DNA of 43,636 bases. Source: Clostridiaceae bacterium (GTDB lineage Bacteria > Bacillota > Clostridia > DSM-8532). The stretch spans positions 1 to 43,636 of the forward strand of contig JAAYAD010000090.1 in assembly GCA_012719545.1 (NCBI GenBank), written 5' to 3'. The notes under the pieces are model-generated. The model was given only the letters and a program-made list of their open reading frames with translations. It searched no databases and was not told the origin of the DNA. The translations under genes and the position numbers were made by a program. Shown one piece after another: positions 1-8,364 of the stretch (position 1 is the first letter of the stretch; the number at the start of each line of letters is the position of its first letter).

Positions 1-51
1 GATTTAGGAACAGAATACTTCATGTTATGGCATAAGCCTTTACATACAAAA

Positions 52-83
52 CTGGCAGACAACCAAATATGATCATCTGCCAG
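52..83 (-). terminator. possible intrinsic terminator at window edge
   Basis: An 8-bp perfect stem (CTGGCAGA/TCTGCCAG) closes a 16-nt loop. Read leftward it is followed by TTTTG. It may be a second terminator behind the trpB-like gene or belong to a transcript continuing off the window. No convincing gene is visible in bases 1-160. Confidence 0.4.
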
Positions 84-164
84 CAATACATACGTTACTT
101 CATTTTACTTTGTTCCACCCCAACAATTGACGTAGAACCTTATTTTCGACAAAATTACATAAAA

Positions 165-193
165 AACCGGTGTGAATTTACATCACACCGGTT
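165..193 (-). terminator. intrinsic terminator of the trpB-like gene
   Basis: A perfect 11-bp stem (AACCGGTGTGA with its complement) closes a 7-nt loop, and on the leftward strand a T6 run follows directly. It lies 27 bases past the stop codon of the trpB-like gene. Confidence 0.85.
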
Positions 194-220
194 GTCTAAA
201 ATATAATTTACGCTCTGTCC

Positions 221-1585
221 TTATATCCTTGGGATTGTTGCAAAGCCTTTTTCCAGATCTTCATCAGTAGGTACATAATCCGACATAGAACCGTTATTGT
301 AGCTCATATACGCTGATATGTCGAAATATCCCGTACCCGAAAGCCCAAAAATAATTGTCTTCTTTTCCCCTCTTTCACGGCACTTTATAGCCTCATCAAT
401 GGCAACACAGAGAGCATGGGAAGATTCTGGCGCCGGAAGAATACCCTCACATCTGGCAAAGGCAACTGCAGCTTCAAATACTCTTGTTTGTTCCACAGAA
501 CGGGCTTCAAAATATCCGTCATGATAAAGCTTTGAGACAATGGGGCTCATACCATGATATCTCAATCCTCCGGCATGGTTGGGCGACGGCATAAAGCCCG
601 AGCCTAAGGTGTACATTTTTATTAATGGAGTGGTTTTACCCGTATCTCCAAAGTCGTAGGCATATCTGCCCCTTGTCAGGGACGGGCATGATGCAGGCTC
701 AACACCAATAAAATGAATATTGTTCTTGCCCGCAATTTTGTCTCCCATAAAAGGCGCAATGAGTCCTCCGAAATTGGAGCCTCCCCCAACACTTCCTATA
801 ATTATGTCAGGCTTAATATCATATTTTTCACAGGCAATCCTGGTCTCCTCCCCTATTATGGACTGGTGGAGCAATACATGGTCAAGGACGCTTCCCAGAA
901 CATAACGGCAGTTTTCTGTCTTTGCCGCTGTCTCCAATGCTTCAGAAATGGCGCATCCTAAAGAACCTCCTGTACCGGGGTTTTCAGCCAGTATTTTTCT
1001 TCCAATCTCTGTTGTATCGGAAGGAGAAGGTATGACTTTTCCGCCGTAAGTTTCAATAACTGCTTTTCTATATGGCTTTTGTTCTGCAGAAACCTTTACC
1101 ATATAAACTGTCAGGTCTATATTATAAAATGCACATGCCATGGACAGGGCTGTACCCCACTGACCGGCTCCGGTTTCTGTTGTAAGGGTGGTTATCCCCT
1201 CTTCCTTGGCGTAGAAAACCTGGGCTGCAGCCGAATTAAGCTTATGTGAGCCGGACGTATTTGTCCCTTCAAATTTGTAGTAGATTTCTGCGGGGGTATT
1301 GAGCATTCTTTCAAGGTAGTAAGCACGAATTAACGGAGAAGGACGTATCATTCTGTAAAAATCACGGATTCCCTCAGGTATCTCAATATACTTGTCTTTG
1401 GCATTAAACTCCTGTTCCACAAGCTCGGAGCAAAACACCTGTTTAAGTTCTTCTTTTGTACATGGCTTTAATGTTGCAGGATTAAGCATAGGGTCAGGAA
1501 GTTCCTTCATAACCGCCTTAAGATTGTACCAATATTGGGGAAGTTCCTTTTCAGTCAGATAAATTTTGTAGGGTATGTTTGCCAT
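221..1585 (-). CDS. trpB: TrpB2-type tryptophan synthase beta chain, PLP enzyme
   Basis: This 454-residue protein has the length and motifs of the TrpB2 branch of tryptophan synthase beta subunits, which condense indole with L-serine using PLP. The PLP-binding lysine is K115 in GSHKLNSA, and the glycine-rich phosphate-binding loop GSVGGGSNFGG is near residues 262-272. TrpB2 is about 50 residues longer than classical TrpB and is known to act without, or loosely with, TrpA. No trpA or other trp gene is adjacent, so a stand-alone indole-salvage or serine-deaminating role is an inference. The start is supported by GGAGGGAT about nine bases upstream. A T-box leader precedes it and an intrinsic terminator follows, so it appears to be a monocistronic unit controlled by tRNA charging. 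Confidence 0.93.
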   Translation of the reverse strand: MANIPYKIYLTEKELPQYWYNLKAVMKELPDPMLNPATLKPCTKEELKQVFCSELVEQEFNAKDKYIEIPEGIRDFYRMIRPSPLIRAYYLERMLNTPAEIYYKFEGTNTSGSHKLNSAAAQVFYAKEEGITTLTTETGAGQWGTALSMACAFYNIDLTVYMVKVSAEQKPYRKAVIETYGGKVIPSPSDTTEIGRKILAENPGTGGSLGCAISEALETAAKTENCRYVLGSVLDHVLLHQSIIGEETRIACEKYDIKPDIIIGSVGGGSNFGGLIAPFMGDKIAGKNNIHFIGVEPASCPSLTRGRYAYDFGDTGKTTPLIKMYTLGSGFMPSPNHAGGLRYHGMSPIVSKLYHDGYFEARSVEQTRVFEAAVAFARCEGILPAPESSHALCVAIDEAIKCRERGEKKTIIFGLSGTGYFDISAYMSYNNGSMSDYVPTDEDLEKGFATIPRI

Positions 1586-1630
1586 AATATCATCCCTCCA
1601 TTACCTTATTGATAAATTTAAAATAAAAAA

Positions 1631-1658
1631 GCCTTTGCCCTAATAATAGGACAAAGAC
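1631..1658 (-). terminator. T-box leader terminator hairpin
   Basis: The stem GTCTTTGTCCTA/TAGGGCAAAGGC, with one G-U pair, is followed by TTTTTTATTTT on the leftward strand. It sits just downstream of the T-box motif and upstream of trpB, as expected for the terminator conformation of a transcription-attenuating T-box. Confidence 0.85.
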
Positions 1659-1897
1659 TTAAGTCTCTGCGGTACCACCTAAATTGCGTACAATACGCCC
1701 CTCATATCCATGTACTATCATACATGCTTCCTTGATAACGGGTGAAGTTCCCGTCTCGCCTACTCTCCCAAAATTTCGGCAAAGCCCTCATGAGTCCATT
1801 CACAATAAGCTTTATCACCGCTTTTCACCAGCCGCGGCTCTCTGTGGATAAAGTAATTATTGCTACTACTCTCAATCACAGGTTTTTAGTTTATTTT
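1631..1897 (-). promoter_or_regulatory. T-box riboswitch leader, apparent Trp (UGG) specifier
   Basis: Read leftward, the element contains AGAGAG near 1838-1846, GGTGAAAAGC in the Stem I region, a candidate specifier region GAATGGACTC (UGG complementary to + strand 1796-1798), AGAGTAGG near 1757-1767 and the diagnostic T-box core AGGTGGTACCGC (1669-1680). The terminator follows. T-boxes bind an uncharged tRNA through specifier-anticodon pairing and switch to an antiterminator. A UGG specifier matches tRNA-Trp and fits the trpB gene downstream. The class call is firm from the core motif and terminator; the specifier assignment was made by eye. Confidence 0.9.
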
Positions 1898-1903
1898 AAA
1901 AAG

Positions 1904-1932
1904 AGCTTACATCATATTCCATATAAAGTCAA
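1904..1932 (-). promoter_or_regulatory. candidate sigma-A promoter for the T-box/trpB unit
   Basis: TTGACT (1927-1932) and TAAGCT (1904-1909) are separated by 17 bp on the leftward strand. Transcription would begin near 1897, giving a leader of about 310 nt before trpB. The -35 is good and the -10 is moderate. Confidence 0.5.
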
Positions 1933-2006
1933 TACCACAGTCAGATTTATTCTAAACATCTCTTTTAAGTAAAAAGCCTGTCTTGCCTGTTTTCGGCTCA
2001 CTAACA

Positions 2007-2705
2007 TCAGGTACCCAGATATGCCGCTTTTACAGCCTCATTTGCAAGAAGTTCTTCGCCTGAGCCAGTCATGGTTATGCGGCCTGTTTCCATTACATAT
2101 CCAATGTCTGCCGTTTTCAATGCCATGTTGGCATTCTGTTCAATAAGAAGGATGGTAACCCCCTGCCTGTTGATTTCCTTTATGATATCAAAGATGTTTC
2201 TTACCACAAGAGGCGCAAGACCTAAGGACGGCTCATCCATCATAATAAGCTTGGGACGGCTCATTAATGCCCTTCCCACAGCCAGCATCTGCTGCTCTCC
2301 GCCCGACAGGGTTCCTCCCGGCTGCCAGGAACGTTCCTTAAGACGCGGGAAAAGGTCGTATATCCAGTTAAGGTCGTCGGTCAGATCATCCTTGCGAAGA
2401 TACGCACCTATTTTAAGGTTCTCAAGAACCGTAAGATCAGGGAAAATCCTTCTGCCTTCGGGCACCAGCGTTATTCCCTTTGCCATTATATCTGCCGCAT
2501 CCTTACCTGTAATATCCTCGCCAAGAAATTCTATCTTTCCGCTTTTTGGCCTTACAAGCCCCGATATGGAGCGAAGTGTGGTGCTCTTGCCCGCACCGTT
2601 GGCACCAATTAGCGTAACTATGCTTTTTTCGGGAACTTCAAAGGAAATACCCTTGACGGCTTCAATTCCGCCGTATGAAACTTTCAGATCAGTAATTTTA
2701 AGCAT
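2007..2705 (-). CDS. livF: branched-chain amino-acid type ABC transporter ATPase LivF
   Basis: This is one of the two cytoplasmic ATPases that energise a hydrophobic amino-acid (HAAT family) importer. In the 232-residue protein the Walker A motif GANGAGKST is at residues 34-42, the ABC signature LSGGEQQ near 133-139, and Walker B LIMMDEP near 153-159. Length and motif spacing are typical of LivF. The reading frame is open further upstream, but the start at 2705 (MLKITDL) fits the family and is preceded by GGGGGTGG. It overlaps the end of livG by eight bases, implying translational coupling. It is the last gene of the liv operon; only a weak GC-poor hairpin with a T-run (about 1974-2003) could serve as its terminator. 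Confidence 0.93.
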   Translation of the reverse strand: MLKITDLKVSYGGIEAVKGISFEVPEKSIVTLIGANGAGKSTTLRSISGLVRPKSGKIEFLGEDITGKDAADIMAKGITLVPEGRRIFPDLTVLENLKIGAYLRKDDLTDDLNWIYDLFPRLKERSWQPGGTLSGGEQQMLAVGRALMSRPKLIMMDEPSLGLAPLVVRNIFDIIKEINRQGVTILLIEQNANMALKTADIGYVMETGRITMTGSGEELLANEAVKAAYLGT

Positions 2706-3534
2706 CGTCGGCCACCCCCAGATATGCATCGATAACGCGCTGATTTTTTTGTACCTCACTCGGAGTACCGTGGGCTATGAGTTTTCCAAAGTCCACAACA
2801 TAGATTCGGTCAGATATTTTCATGACCAGATCCATGTGGTGTTCTATCATCAGCACCGAGAGCTTGTATTTGTTCTTGATATGGACTATGAAATCAGCCA
2901 GTTCCTGTGACTCCTGGGGATTCATACCCGCCGCAGGCTCATCCAAAAGGAGAAGTTTTGGTTCGGTTGCCAAAGCTCTGGATATTTCAAGTCTGCGCTG
3001 GAAGCCATAGGGCAGGTTGCTTGCCAGTTCATCCTTAAGATGCAGAAGCCCCTGTTCTTCTAAAAGAGCCAGACATTCTTCCCTGGCACGCTTTTCTTCA
3101 TGGAGGTTCAGCCTGAAAGTAGCGGTAAACACATTCTGCTTTGCGCGCATATGCTTTGCAATAAGGACGTTTTCAAATACCGTCATGCTTTTGAAAAGCC
3201 TTATATTCTGAAAAGTTCGGGCTATACCAAGCTTAGTTATCTCATCTGGAGTGGGATTTAAAATCTTGCACTCTTTTATCTCGCCCGAATACTGCTTTTT
3301 CATTTTACCCCTGAGATAAGTGGATATTATATCCTTTCCCATGAAGCTTACTCTACCGCTAGTTGGCTCATAAACACCGGTTATACAGTTGAAAACTGTG
3401 GTTTTTCCGGCTCCGTTAGGACCAATCAAAGCTACTATCTCATCCTTGTTTACGTCAAGTGACAGGTTATATACTGCTACAACGCCGCCAAACTGCATTG
3501 TAAGTTTTTCAACATGAAGAATATTTTCCGTCAT
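2698..3534 (-). CDS. livG: branched-chain amino-acid type ABC transporter ATPase LivG
   Basis: This is the second ATPase of the HAAT-type importer and pairs with LivF. Walker A GPNGAGKTT lies at residues 38-46 and Walker B LLLLDEPAAGM is near residues 180-190. The signature region reads LPYGFQRRLE, the non-canonical form usual for LivG. The C-terminal extension ending VIDAYLG is also characteristic. At 278 residues it is about 20 longer than most LivG proteins because of a basic insertion around residues 72-100, before the conserved GIARTFQNIRLF Q-loop segment. It is separated from livM by two bases and overlaps livF, so all ATPase and permease genes are tightly co-expressed. Confidence 0.93.
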   Translation of the reverse strand: MTENILHVEKLTMQFGGVVAVYNLSLDVNKDEIVALIGPNGAGKTTVFNCITGVYEPTSGRVSFMGKDIISTYLRGKMKKQYSGEIKECKILNPTPDEITKLGIARTFQNIRLFKSMTVFENVLIAKHMRAKQNVFTATFRLNLHEEKRAREECLALLEEQGLLHLKDELASNLPYGFQRRLEISRALATEPKLLLLDEPAAGMNPQESQELADFIVHIKNKYKLSVLMIEHHMDLVMKISDRIYVVDFGKLIAHGTPSEVQKNQRVIDAYLGVADDA

Positions 3535-3536
3535 TT

Positions 3537-4619
3537 TTAAGCCACATCCTCTTCCTTTTTAAATTTGCGGAAAAACCGGCCTATGGCGTCCATGGACAGT
3601 TCCTTTGTCCCCATGATGCCCCTTTGGTAGAACAAGACGATTATCATGATTACAACGGAGAAAACAACCTTCCTGAAGCCCGACCTTAAAAGAGGAACCT
3701 TAAAGGATCCTATATATGTCTCATCGTCAAGGAATCTTAACCACCACTCGCTGGCAGCTATGAACAGGAACGACGAGATACAGCTTCCCGTAACAGAGCC
3801 CATGCCTCCAATTACAACAATAAGCAGGATTTCATAGGTCATGGAGGATTTGAAGGCGGCTGCCTGTACTGTTGTCTGGAACATGGCAAGGAGCGCACCA
3901 CCAATTCCTGCAAAGAATGAGCTGATGGTAAAGGAAAGCTGCTTATGCTTTGCAAGATTTATACCCATCGCCTCAGCGGCAATTTCATCATCCCTGATGG
4001 CTTTAAAGGCACGGCCATAAGATGAGTTGATAAGAAGCACGATTATGGCTATGCAAAGACCGGCAACAGCAAAAGGAAAAATTGTGGATGAGAAGGACGG
4101 AAACTTGCGAAGCACATTGGATCCATTGGTTATAGGGCCTAATTTATCCCATTGGAAAATTGCCCTGATTATCTCGGCAAAACCAAGAGTGGCTATTGCA
4201 AGATAATCGCTCTTAAGTCTTAAGACAGGAAGACCTATAAGGAAAGCAAACACAGCCGCACAGGCTCCTGCCGCTAAGAGAGCCACAGGGACGGGAAGAG
4301 TGAAATTTATGATTCCCCCGTCAAAATACTGGTATACGGCGTTACGGGCTTCCAATGGTATGGTGAATATGGCATAGGTATATGCTCCAATTAACATGAA
4401 CCCTGCATGTCCAAGGGAAAATAGCCCTGTAAATCCGCAAAGAAGGTTCAGTGAAACTGCCACTAAGGAATATATGGCACCTTTTTTAAGTACCATAAAA
4501 AGCATTGATGTGGGCGGAAGCAATTGCTCCAGAATAAATATAATCAGGAACATAGCCCCAATCAAAGCAAGTATTGATATATATTTAAGAGAAGAATTTT
4601 CTTTTATTTTCATCATCAT
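3537..4619 (-). CDS. livM: branched-chain amino-acid type ABC transporter permease LivM
   Basis: This is an inner-membrane permease subunit of the HAAT importer and partners with LivH. The 360-residue sequence has many hydrophobic helices. It carries the LivM hallmarks CGFTGLFSLGHAGFMLIGAY early on, SDYLAIATLGFAEIIR in the middle, and an EAMGINLAKHK coupling segment that contacts the ATPases. Three consecutive ATG codons open the frame; the first is used here, preceded by GGTGAGGT. The gene lies seven bases after livH and two before livG, in the usual livHMGF order. A short basic tail at the C-terminus is the only variable part. Confidence 0.93.
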   Translation of the reverse strand: MMMKIKENSSLKYISILALIGAMFLIIFILEQLLPPTSMLFMVLKKGAIYSLVAVSLNLLCGFTGLFSLGHAGFMLIGAYTYAIFTIPLEARNAVYQYFDGGIINFTLPVPVALLAAGACAAVFAFLIGLPVLRLKSDYLAIATLGFAEIIRAIFQWDKLGPITNGSNVLRKFPSFSSTIFPFAVAGLCIAIIVLLINSSYGRAFKAIRDDEIAAEAMGINLAKHKQLSFTISSFFAGIGGALLAMFQTTVQAAAFKSSMTYEILLIVVIGGMGSVTGSCISSFLFIAASEWWLRFLDDETYIGSFKVPLLRSGFRKVVFSVVIMIIVLFYQRGIMGTKELSMDAIGRFFRKFKKEEDVA

Positions 4620-4626
4620 ACCTCAC

Positions 4627-5574
4627 CTATACCTTATCGGTGGATTTCTCGCCAAAGAGACCTGTAGGCTTGGCTACCAGAATAATTATCAGCAGTGCAA
4701 AGGTAAAGGCATCTGAAAAAGTTGTCCAGCCGGCTCCTTTTATCAGATTCTCGCAAATTCCTATAATAAACGCCCCAACAACAGCACCGGGAATACTTCC
4801 GATTCCTCCGAAAACAGCGGCAACAAATGCCTTGAGTCCCGGCATGGCACCGGCAACGGGAGTTACGGTAGTATAATTGGTAAAGTATAAAAGGGATGCA
4901 ACGGCTGCAAGGAATGAGCCAATCAGGAAGGTTATACTGATAACCGTATTGATTTTTATGCCCATGAGCCTGCTGGTTTCAAAATCCTTGGATACTGCGC
5001 GCATTGCCATTCCTATCTTTGTATACTTTATAAGAAATACCAGTGCCGCAACAAGTATAATGGTCAATACAGGTGTTAATATGGTTACAATCTTGGTGGT
5101 TGCTGAACCAATGGTTATTGATTCGCTGATCCACGGAATTTCGGGATATTGCTTGGCAAGACCACTTGTAAAGTACCATGCACAGTTCTGGAGAAGATAA
5201 GAAACTCCAATGGCACTTATCATAATGGACATACGAGGCGCATTGCGCAACGGCTTATAAGCAACTCGCTCTACAACAAATCCCAATAGCATTGTAATAA
5301 GGATCACGAAGACAGCTGAAATATGGAGAGGCAGAGTAGCTGAAAGATATATCATTACAAAGCCTGCCACCATAAATATGTCCCCGTGGGCAAAATTAAT
5401 GAGCCTCAATATACCATACACCATAGTGTAGCCAATGGATATAAGAGCATATTGTCCTCCTACAGAAATGCCTGCCAGTATATATGGCAAATAGTCGGCA
5501 ATCCTGATGGCATCCGGTGTAGTCTTTTCAATGTCTGCCAGAATGTATGGCAAAAAGGCATTTATAAAATCCAT
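4627..5574 (-). CDS. livH: branched-chain amino-acid type ABC transporter permease LivH
   Basis: This is an inner-membrane permease of the HAAT importer. The 315-residue protein shows the LivH signature GGQYALISIGYTMVYGILRLINFAHGDIFM near residues 39-67 and the coupling segment AVSKDFETSRLMGI near residue 193, with about eight hydrophobic helices. An N-terminal extension of about 30 residues before the first conserved helix is slightly longer than usual. The start has a GGAGG site. It follows the binding-protein gene after about 233 bases that contain a strong stem-loop, so it may be expressed at a lower level than the binding protein. Confidence 0.92.
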   Translation of the reverse strand: MDFINAFLPYILADIEKTTPDAIRIADYLPYILAGISVGGQYALISIGYTMVYGILRLINFAHGDIFMVAGFVMIYLSATLPLHISAVFVILITMLLGFVVERVAYKPLRNAPRMSIMISAIGVSYLLQNCAWYFTSGLAKQYPEIPWISESITIGSATTKIVTILTPVLTIILVAALVFLIKYTKIGMAMRAVSKDFETSRLMGIKINTVISITFLIGSFLAAVASLLYFTNYTTVTPVAGAMPGLKAFVAAVFGGIGSIPGAVVGAFIIGICENLIKGAGWTTFSDAFTFALLIIILVAKPTGLFGEKSTDKV

Positions 5575-5748
5575 AGTAAAACCTCCGTCTTGTAGCGCGA
5601 AAAGAGTTTATCGCAAAGAGAAACTGTTTACTCCTTTCGGCAGAAGGACATGCTGTTACTTGTCAATTAAATATCGTATTAAAGTTAAATTATAAAAAAA
5701 TATTTTTCAAATACCTGGGTAATAATTTGGGCAATACTTATTGCAATG

Positions 5749-5778
5749 CTTTGCGGGGACCTTTTAGTCCCCGCAAAG
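5749..5778 (-). other. intercistronic stem-loop between liv binding protein and livH
   Basis: A perfect 12-bp stem (CTTTGCGGGGAC/GTCCCCGCAAAG) closes a 6-nt loop 30 bases after the stop codon of the binding-protein gene. No T-run follows on either strand, so it is more likely an mRNA 3'-end stabiliser or partial attenuator than a full terminator. Confidence 0.75.
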
Positions 5779-5807
5779 GGAAAGTTAATATGAAATTTAT
5801 TTTCAGA

Positions 5808-6989
5808 TTATTTTACGCTCTGAATTGCAACAAACTCCCATGAACCATTGGAAGGATTAACTCTCTTGATGTAAGCAACATCGCGGATAGCGTCTCCTAT
5901 TTCATCAAATGCAATGCTGCCGGTAACACCGGTGTATTTTACGCCCCATAATGCTTCATTAATCTTCTTGGAATCTGTGCTGTTGGCAGCTTTTATTGCC
6001 TCCAGAGCAACCATGTATGCATCATAGCCAAGTGCGGAAACAGCTGCAACTATGTCATTTCCGCCGTTGTTCTGAAGCTTTGTGGAATCAGAATTGAGCC
6101 ACTGCTTGAAGCCTTTTACAAATTCAGAACCTAAGGCAGAATCGTCGCCTTCATCAAAGAATGTGGATACGCATATTTCAAGATTTGAACCTTTTGCTGC
6201 TTCTAAAATAACAGAGCTGTCCCAGGTATCTCCTGCCAGAAGCGGTATGTTTATGCCCTGAGATTTAGCCTGGTTAATAATAAGTGATGCAGCTTCGGTA
6301 GAAGTGGGAGCAAAGATAACCTCTGCACCTGAATTAACTGCAGTTGTCAAATAAGCGGTAAAGTCACTGTTGCCTTCCTGGAAGGACTCTTCAACAACTG
6401 TTCCTCCCAATGCCTCAAAGGCCTTCTTAAAGTAGTTGCCAAGACCGACTGAATAGTCGTCGCCCAGCTTTGTAAGTATGTAAGCTTTTTTAGCTTTGAA
6501 CTCATCTACTGCAAAGTTTGCAAGAACTGTACCCTGGAAAGGATCAAGGTAGCAAATTCTGAAATAATGGGTGTTGCCTTCTGTAACCTGCGGGTTTGTG
6601 CAGGAGATACCTATTACAGGAATTCCCGCAGAGGCAAAAACATCACTGGCGGCGATGGATACTCCGGAACCGTAAGAGCCAAGAACAACGGAGCATTTTG
6701 CGCTTACGAGCTTGGCTGCGGCTGAAGGAGCCTTGTCATTGGATGATTCGTTGTCTACAATCTCCAGCTGAATCTTGTAAGTTTTTCCGTCAATCTCTAC
6801 TGTGTTTACTTTGGAGTGAGCATATTCAATACCCAATACCTCCTGTTTCCCGCCGGCTCCGTTGTCGCCGGAAGACGGTTCGAAAACGCCAATTTTAATT
6901 ACATTGCCGCTTCCTGTCCCCTGACCGCATCCTGCGAACATCACGGTAACCATGCAAAGAATTAGCACGATTGATGCAATTTTTTTCAT
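5808..6989 (-). CDS. branched-chain amino-acid type substrate-binding lipoprotein (LivJ/LivK family)
   Basis: This is an extracellular binding protein of the periplasmic-binding-protein type I fold, membrane-anchored by a lipid. The signal peptide begins MKKIASIV and ends with lipobox FAGC, Cys21. The mature part starts IKIGVFEPSSGDNGAGGKQ and carries the SAAAKLVS and VIGISCTNPQVTE segments typical of Leu/Ile/Val-binding proteins. The start at 6989 is chosen over one seven codons upstream because AGGAGGG is correctly spaced and the signal peptide begins there. It leads the liv operon, upstream of livHMGF. Substrate could be Leu/Ile/Val but also related amino acids, amides or urea; the sequence alone does not decide. 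Confidence 0.92.
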   Translation of the reverse strand: MKKIASIVLILCMVTVMFAGCGQGTGSGNVIKIGVFEPSSGDNGAGGKQEVLGIEYAHSKVNTVEIDGKTYKIQLEIVDNESSNDKAPSAAAKLVSAKCSVVLGSYGSGVSIAASDVFASAGIPVIGISCTNPQVTEGNTHYFRICYLDPFQGTVLANFAVDEFKAKKAYILTKLGDDYSVGLGNYFKKAFEALGGTVVEESFQEGNSDFTAYLTTAVNSGAEVIFAPTSTEAASLIINQAKSQGINIPLLAGDTWDSSVILEAAKGSNLEICVSTFFDEGDDSALGSEFVKGFKQWLNSDSTKLQNNGGNDIVAAVSALGYDAYMVALEAIKAANSTDSKKINEALWGVKYTGVTGSIAFDEIGDAIRDVAYIKRVNPSNGSWEFVAIQSVK

Positions 6990-7488
6990 TGATAACTTCC
7001 CTCCTGTCAAATTTACAAATTTTTCAATTTTGTGCGAGCTTCTTATATTTCCCGGTTTACACCTGTGTGTATAATATTTCTTATTTTACCCCACATTAGA
7101 GCCAAAACGCAAGTTATAATCAGCAAAAATTCATTTCAAAATTATGGTTTTACTATCTATTTCCTTTATTTTACACAATTCAGAATGTCAATCCAACTAA
7201 ATTGCCAGCAATAGTTCTTCATCCGAATTTTAGCCGTGGCAAGGGGTAAGATGGTCACTTTTCTGTCATGAATTTAGAATAATATTTTTGTCCTCCCTAT
7301 AGTTTAGTTTGAGTCAACAAAGATATATAACCATATTTTAAGAAAAAAGATTTGCATGTTGTCAATGTCAGCACTTGCAAATTTTAAGAATCAATCGCTG
7401 TCATCCCTATCATAAATGTAAATGCAGTAATGTAAAAGAACGAACCTTTGAAAAATGCCGGATGTGTCAGATAAGCGGCAAAATAAAA
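6990..7488. other. 500-bp intergenic region upstream of the liv operon
   Basis: No coding sequence was found here. The region is AT-rich with several weak promoter-like elements on the leftward strand: TTGCGT-18 bp-TAAAAT at 7083-7112 and a lone TTGACA near 7185. A 7-bp inverted repeat (ATTTGCA/TGCAAAT, about 7350-7380) is also present. I see no T-box core or known riboswitch, so control of this operon is probably by a DNA-binding protein at a site I cannot identify. Confidence 0.5.
7083..7112 (-). promoter_or_regulatory. candidate promoter of the liv operon
   Basis: TTGCGT (7107-7112) and TAAAAT (7083-7088) lie 18 bp apart on the leftward strand, about 90 bases upstream of the binding-protein start. 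The -10 is good and the -35 is partial; other weak candidates exist further upstream. Confidence 0.35.
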
Positions 7489-7522
7489 AACCCATAAAGC
7501 TTTCATTTATGCCTTATGGGTT
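7489..7522 (-). terminator. intrinsic terminator of the polar amino-acid ABC operon
   Basis: AACCCATAA-type arms (7489-7500 and 7511-7522) form a stem with a 10-nt loop. It is flanked by A-rich DNA on the left, which reads as TTTTTTATTTT on the leftward strand, and by TTATTATTTTTTT on the right, so it could work in both directions. It lies 18 bases after the ATPase stop codon. Confidence 0.85.
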
Positions 7523-7539
7523 ATTATTTTTTTATTTAA

Positions 7540-8364
7540 TTAAAGAACTTTCGACAAGAACTCCTTTGTCCTTGGGTTTTTGGGATTTGTAAAAATCTCT
7601 TCGGGAGTATCGTCTTCAACGATTCTTCCCTCATCCATGAACAATACTCTGGTGGCAACTTCCCTTGCAAACCCCATTTCATGGGTTACTATAACCATGG
7701 TCATGCCCTCTTCGGCAACTTGCTTAATAAGTTCCAAAACCTCCCCTACCATTTCAGGGTCAAGGGCTGAGGTAGGCTCATCAAACAGCATTACTTTAGG
7801 GTTCATGGCCAAAGCGCGGATTATTGCTATTCTTTGCTTTTGTCCGCCCGAAAGGGTGGAAGGATAAACATTGGCTTTATCCTCAAGGCCAATCCGCTTT
7901 AAGAGGCGGAGGGCATTTTCCCTTGCCTTGGCTTTAATTTCGCTTTTAGTGGTGTCTATTTCATAAAGGGGCTTCTTGTTCCTGGCAAAGACATTCCTGA
8001 TTCTGATAAAAAAGTTCTTTATCTTCTTCATCCTGAGGTCATATAATCCAATATGCACAGGAGCAAGCATTATATTGTCAATAACGGTCTTGTTATTGAA
8101 CAGGTTAAACTGCTGGAAAACCATGCCCATATGACGGCGGTGAATGTTTATATCCACTCTCATGTCAGCAATGTCAACACCCTCAAAAATGATGGAGCCG
8201 CTGGTTGGATCCTCCATACAGTTAAGGCATCTTAAAAATGTGCTCTTGCCGCTTCCGGAAGGGCCTATAATAGCTACTTTCTCGCCTTCTTTAATTGATA
8301 CAGTGATGTCTTTAAGCACTTCCAGGCTGCCGTAGCTCTTTGAAAGGTTAATTACGTCTATCAC
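7540..8364 (-). CDS. polar amino-acid ABC transporter ATPase (GlnQ family)
   Basis: This is the ATPase of a PAAT-family amino-acid importer. The 274-residue protein contains Walker [10 protein letters not shown] near residue 35, a Q-loop VFQQFNLF, signature LSGGQKQR and Walker [12 protein letters not shown], followed by the usual [11 protein letters not shown] switch region. It is about 30 residues longer than standard GlnQ proteins (around 240). The extra length is a basic segment of roughly residues 105-137, between [11 protein letters not shown] and the [10 protein letters not shown] helix, in the helical subdomain that faces the permease. The start ([12 protein letters not shown]) lies inside the 3' end of the permease gene, a 17-base overlap implying coupling. 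Substrate is set by the binding protein, not by this subunit. Confidence 0.92.
   Translation of the reverse strand: MIDVINLSKSYGSLEVLKDITVSIKEGEKVAIIGPSGSGKSTFLRCLNCMEDPTSGSIIFEGVDIADMRVDINIHRRHMGMVFQQFNLFNNKTVIDNIMLAPVHIGLYDLRMKKIKNFFIRIRNVFARNKKPLYEIDTTKSEIKAKARENALRLLKRIGLEDKANVYPSTLSGGQKQRIAIIRALAMNPKVMLFDEPTSALDPEMVGEVLELIKQVAEEGMTMVIVTHEMGFAREVATRVLFMDEGRIVEDDTPEEIFTNPKNPRTKEFLSKVL

Noticed and set aside
1..160. A partial gene at the left edge
   Set aside because: No sustained frame with protein-like composition was seen; the segment holds only a stem-loop.
2071..2910. A 279-codon rightward frame opposite livF and livG
   Set aside because: It lies antisense to two genes with intact ATPase motifs and has no recognisable domain or ribosome binding site; it is a shadow frame.
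7160..7290. Possible CodY boxes upstream of the liv operon
   Set aside because: Segments such as ATTCAGAAT match the 15-bp consensus only in part; too weak in AT-rich DNA to report as a site.
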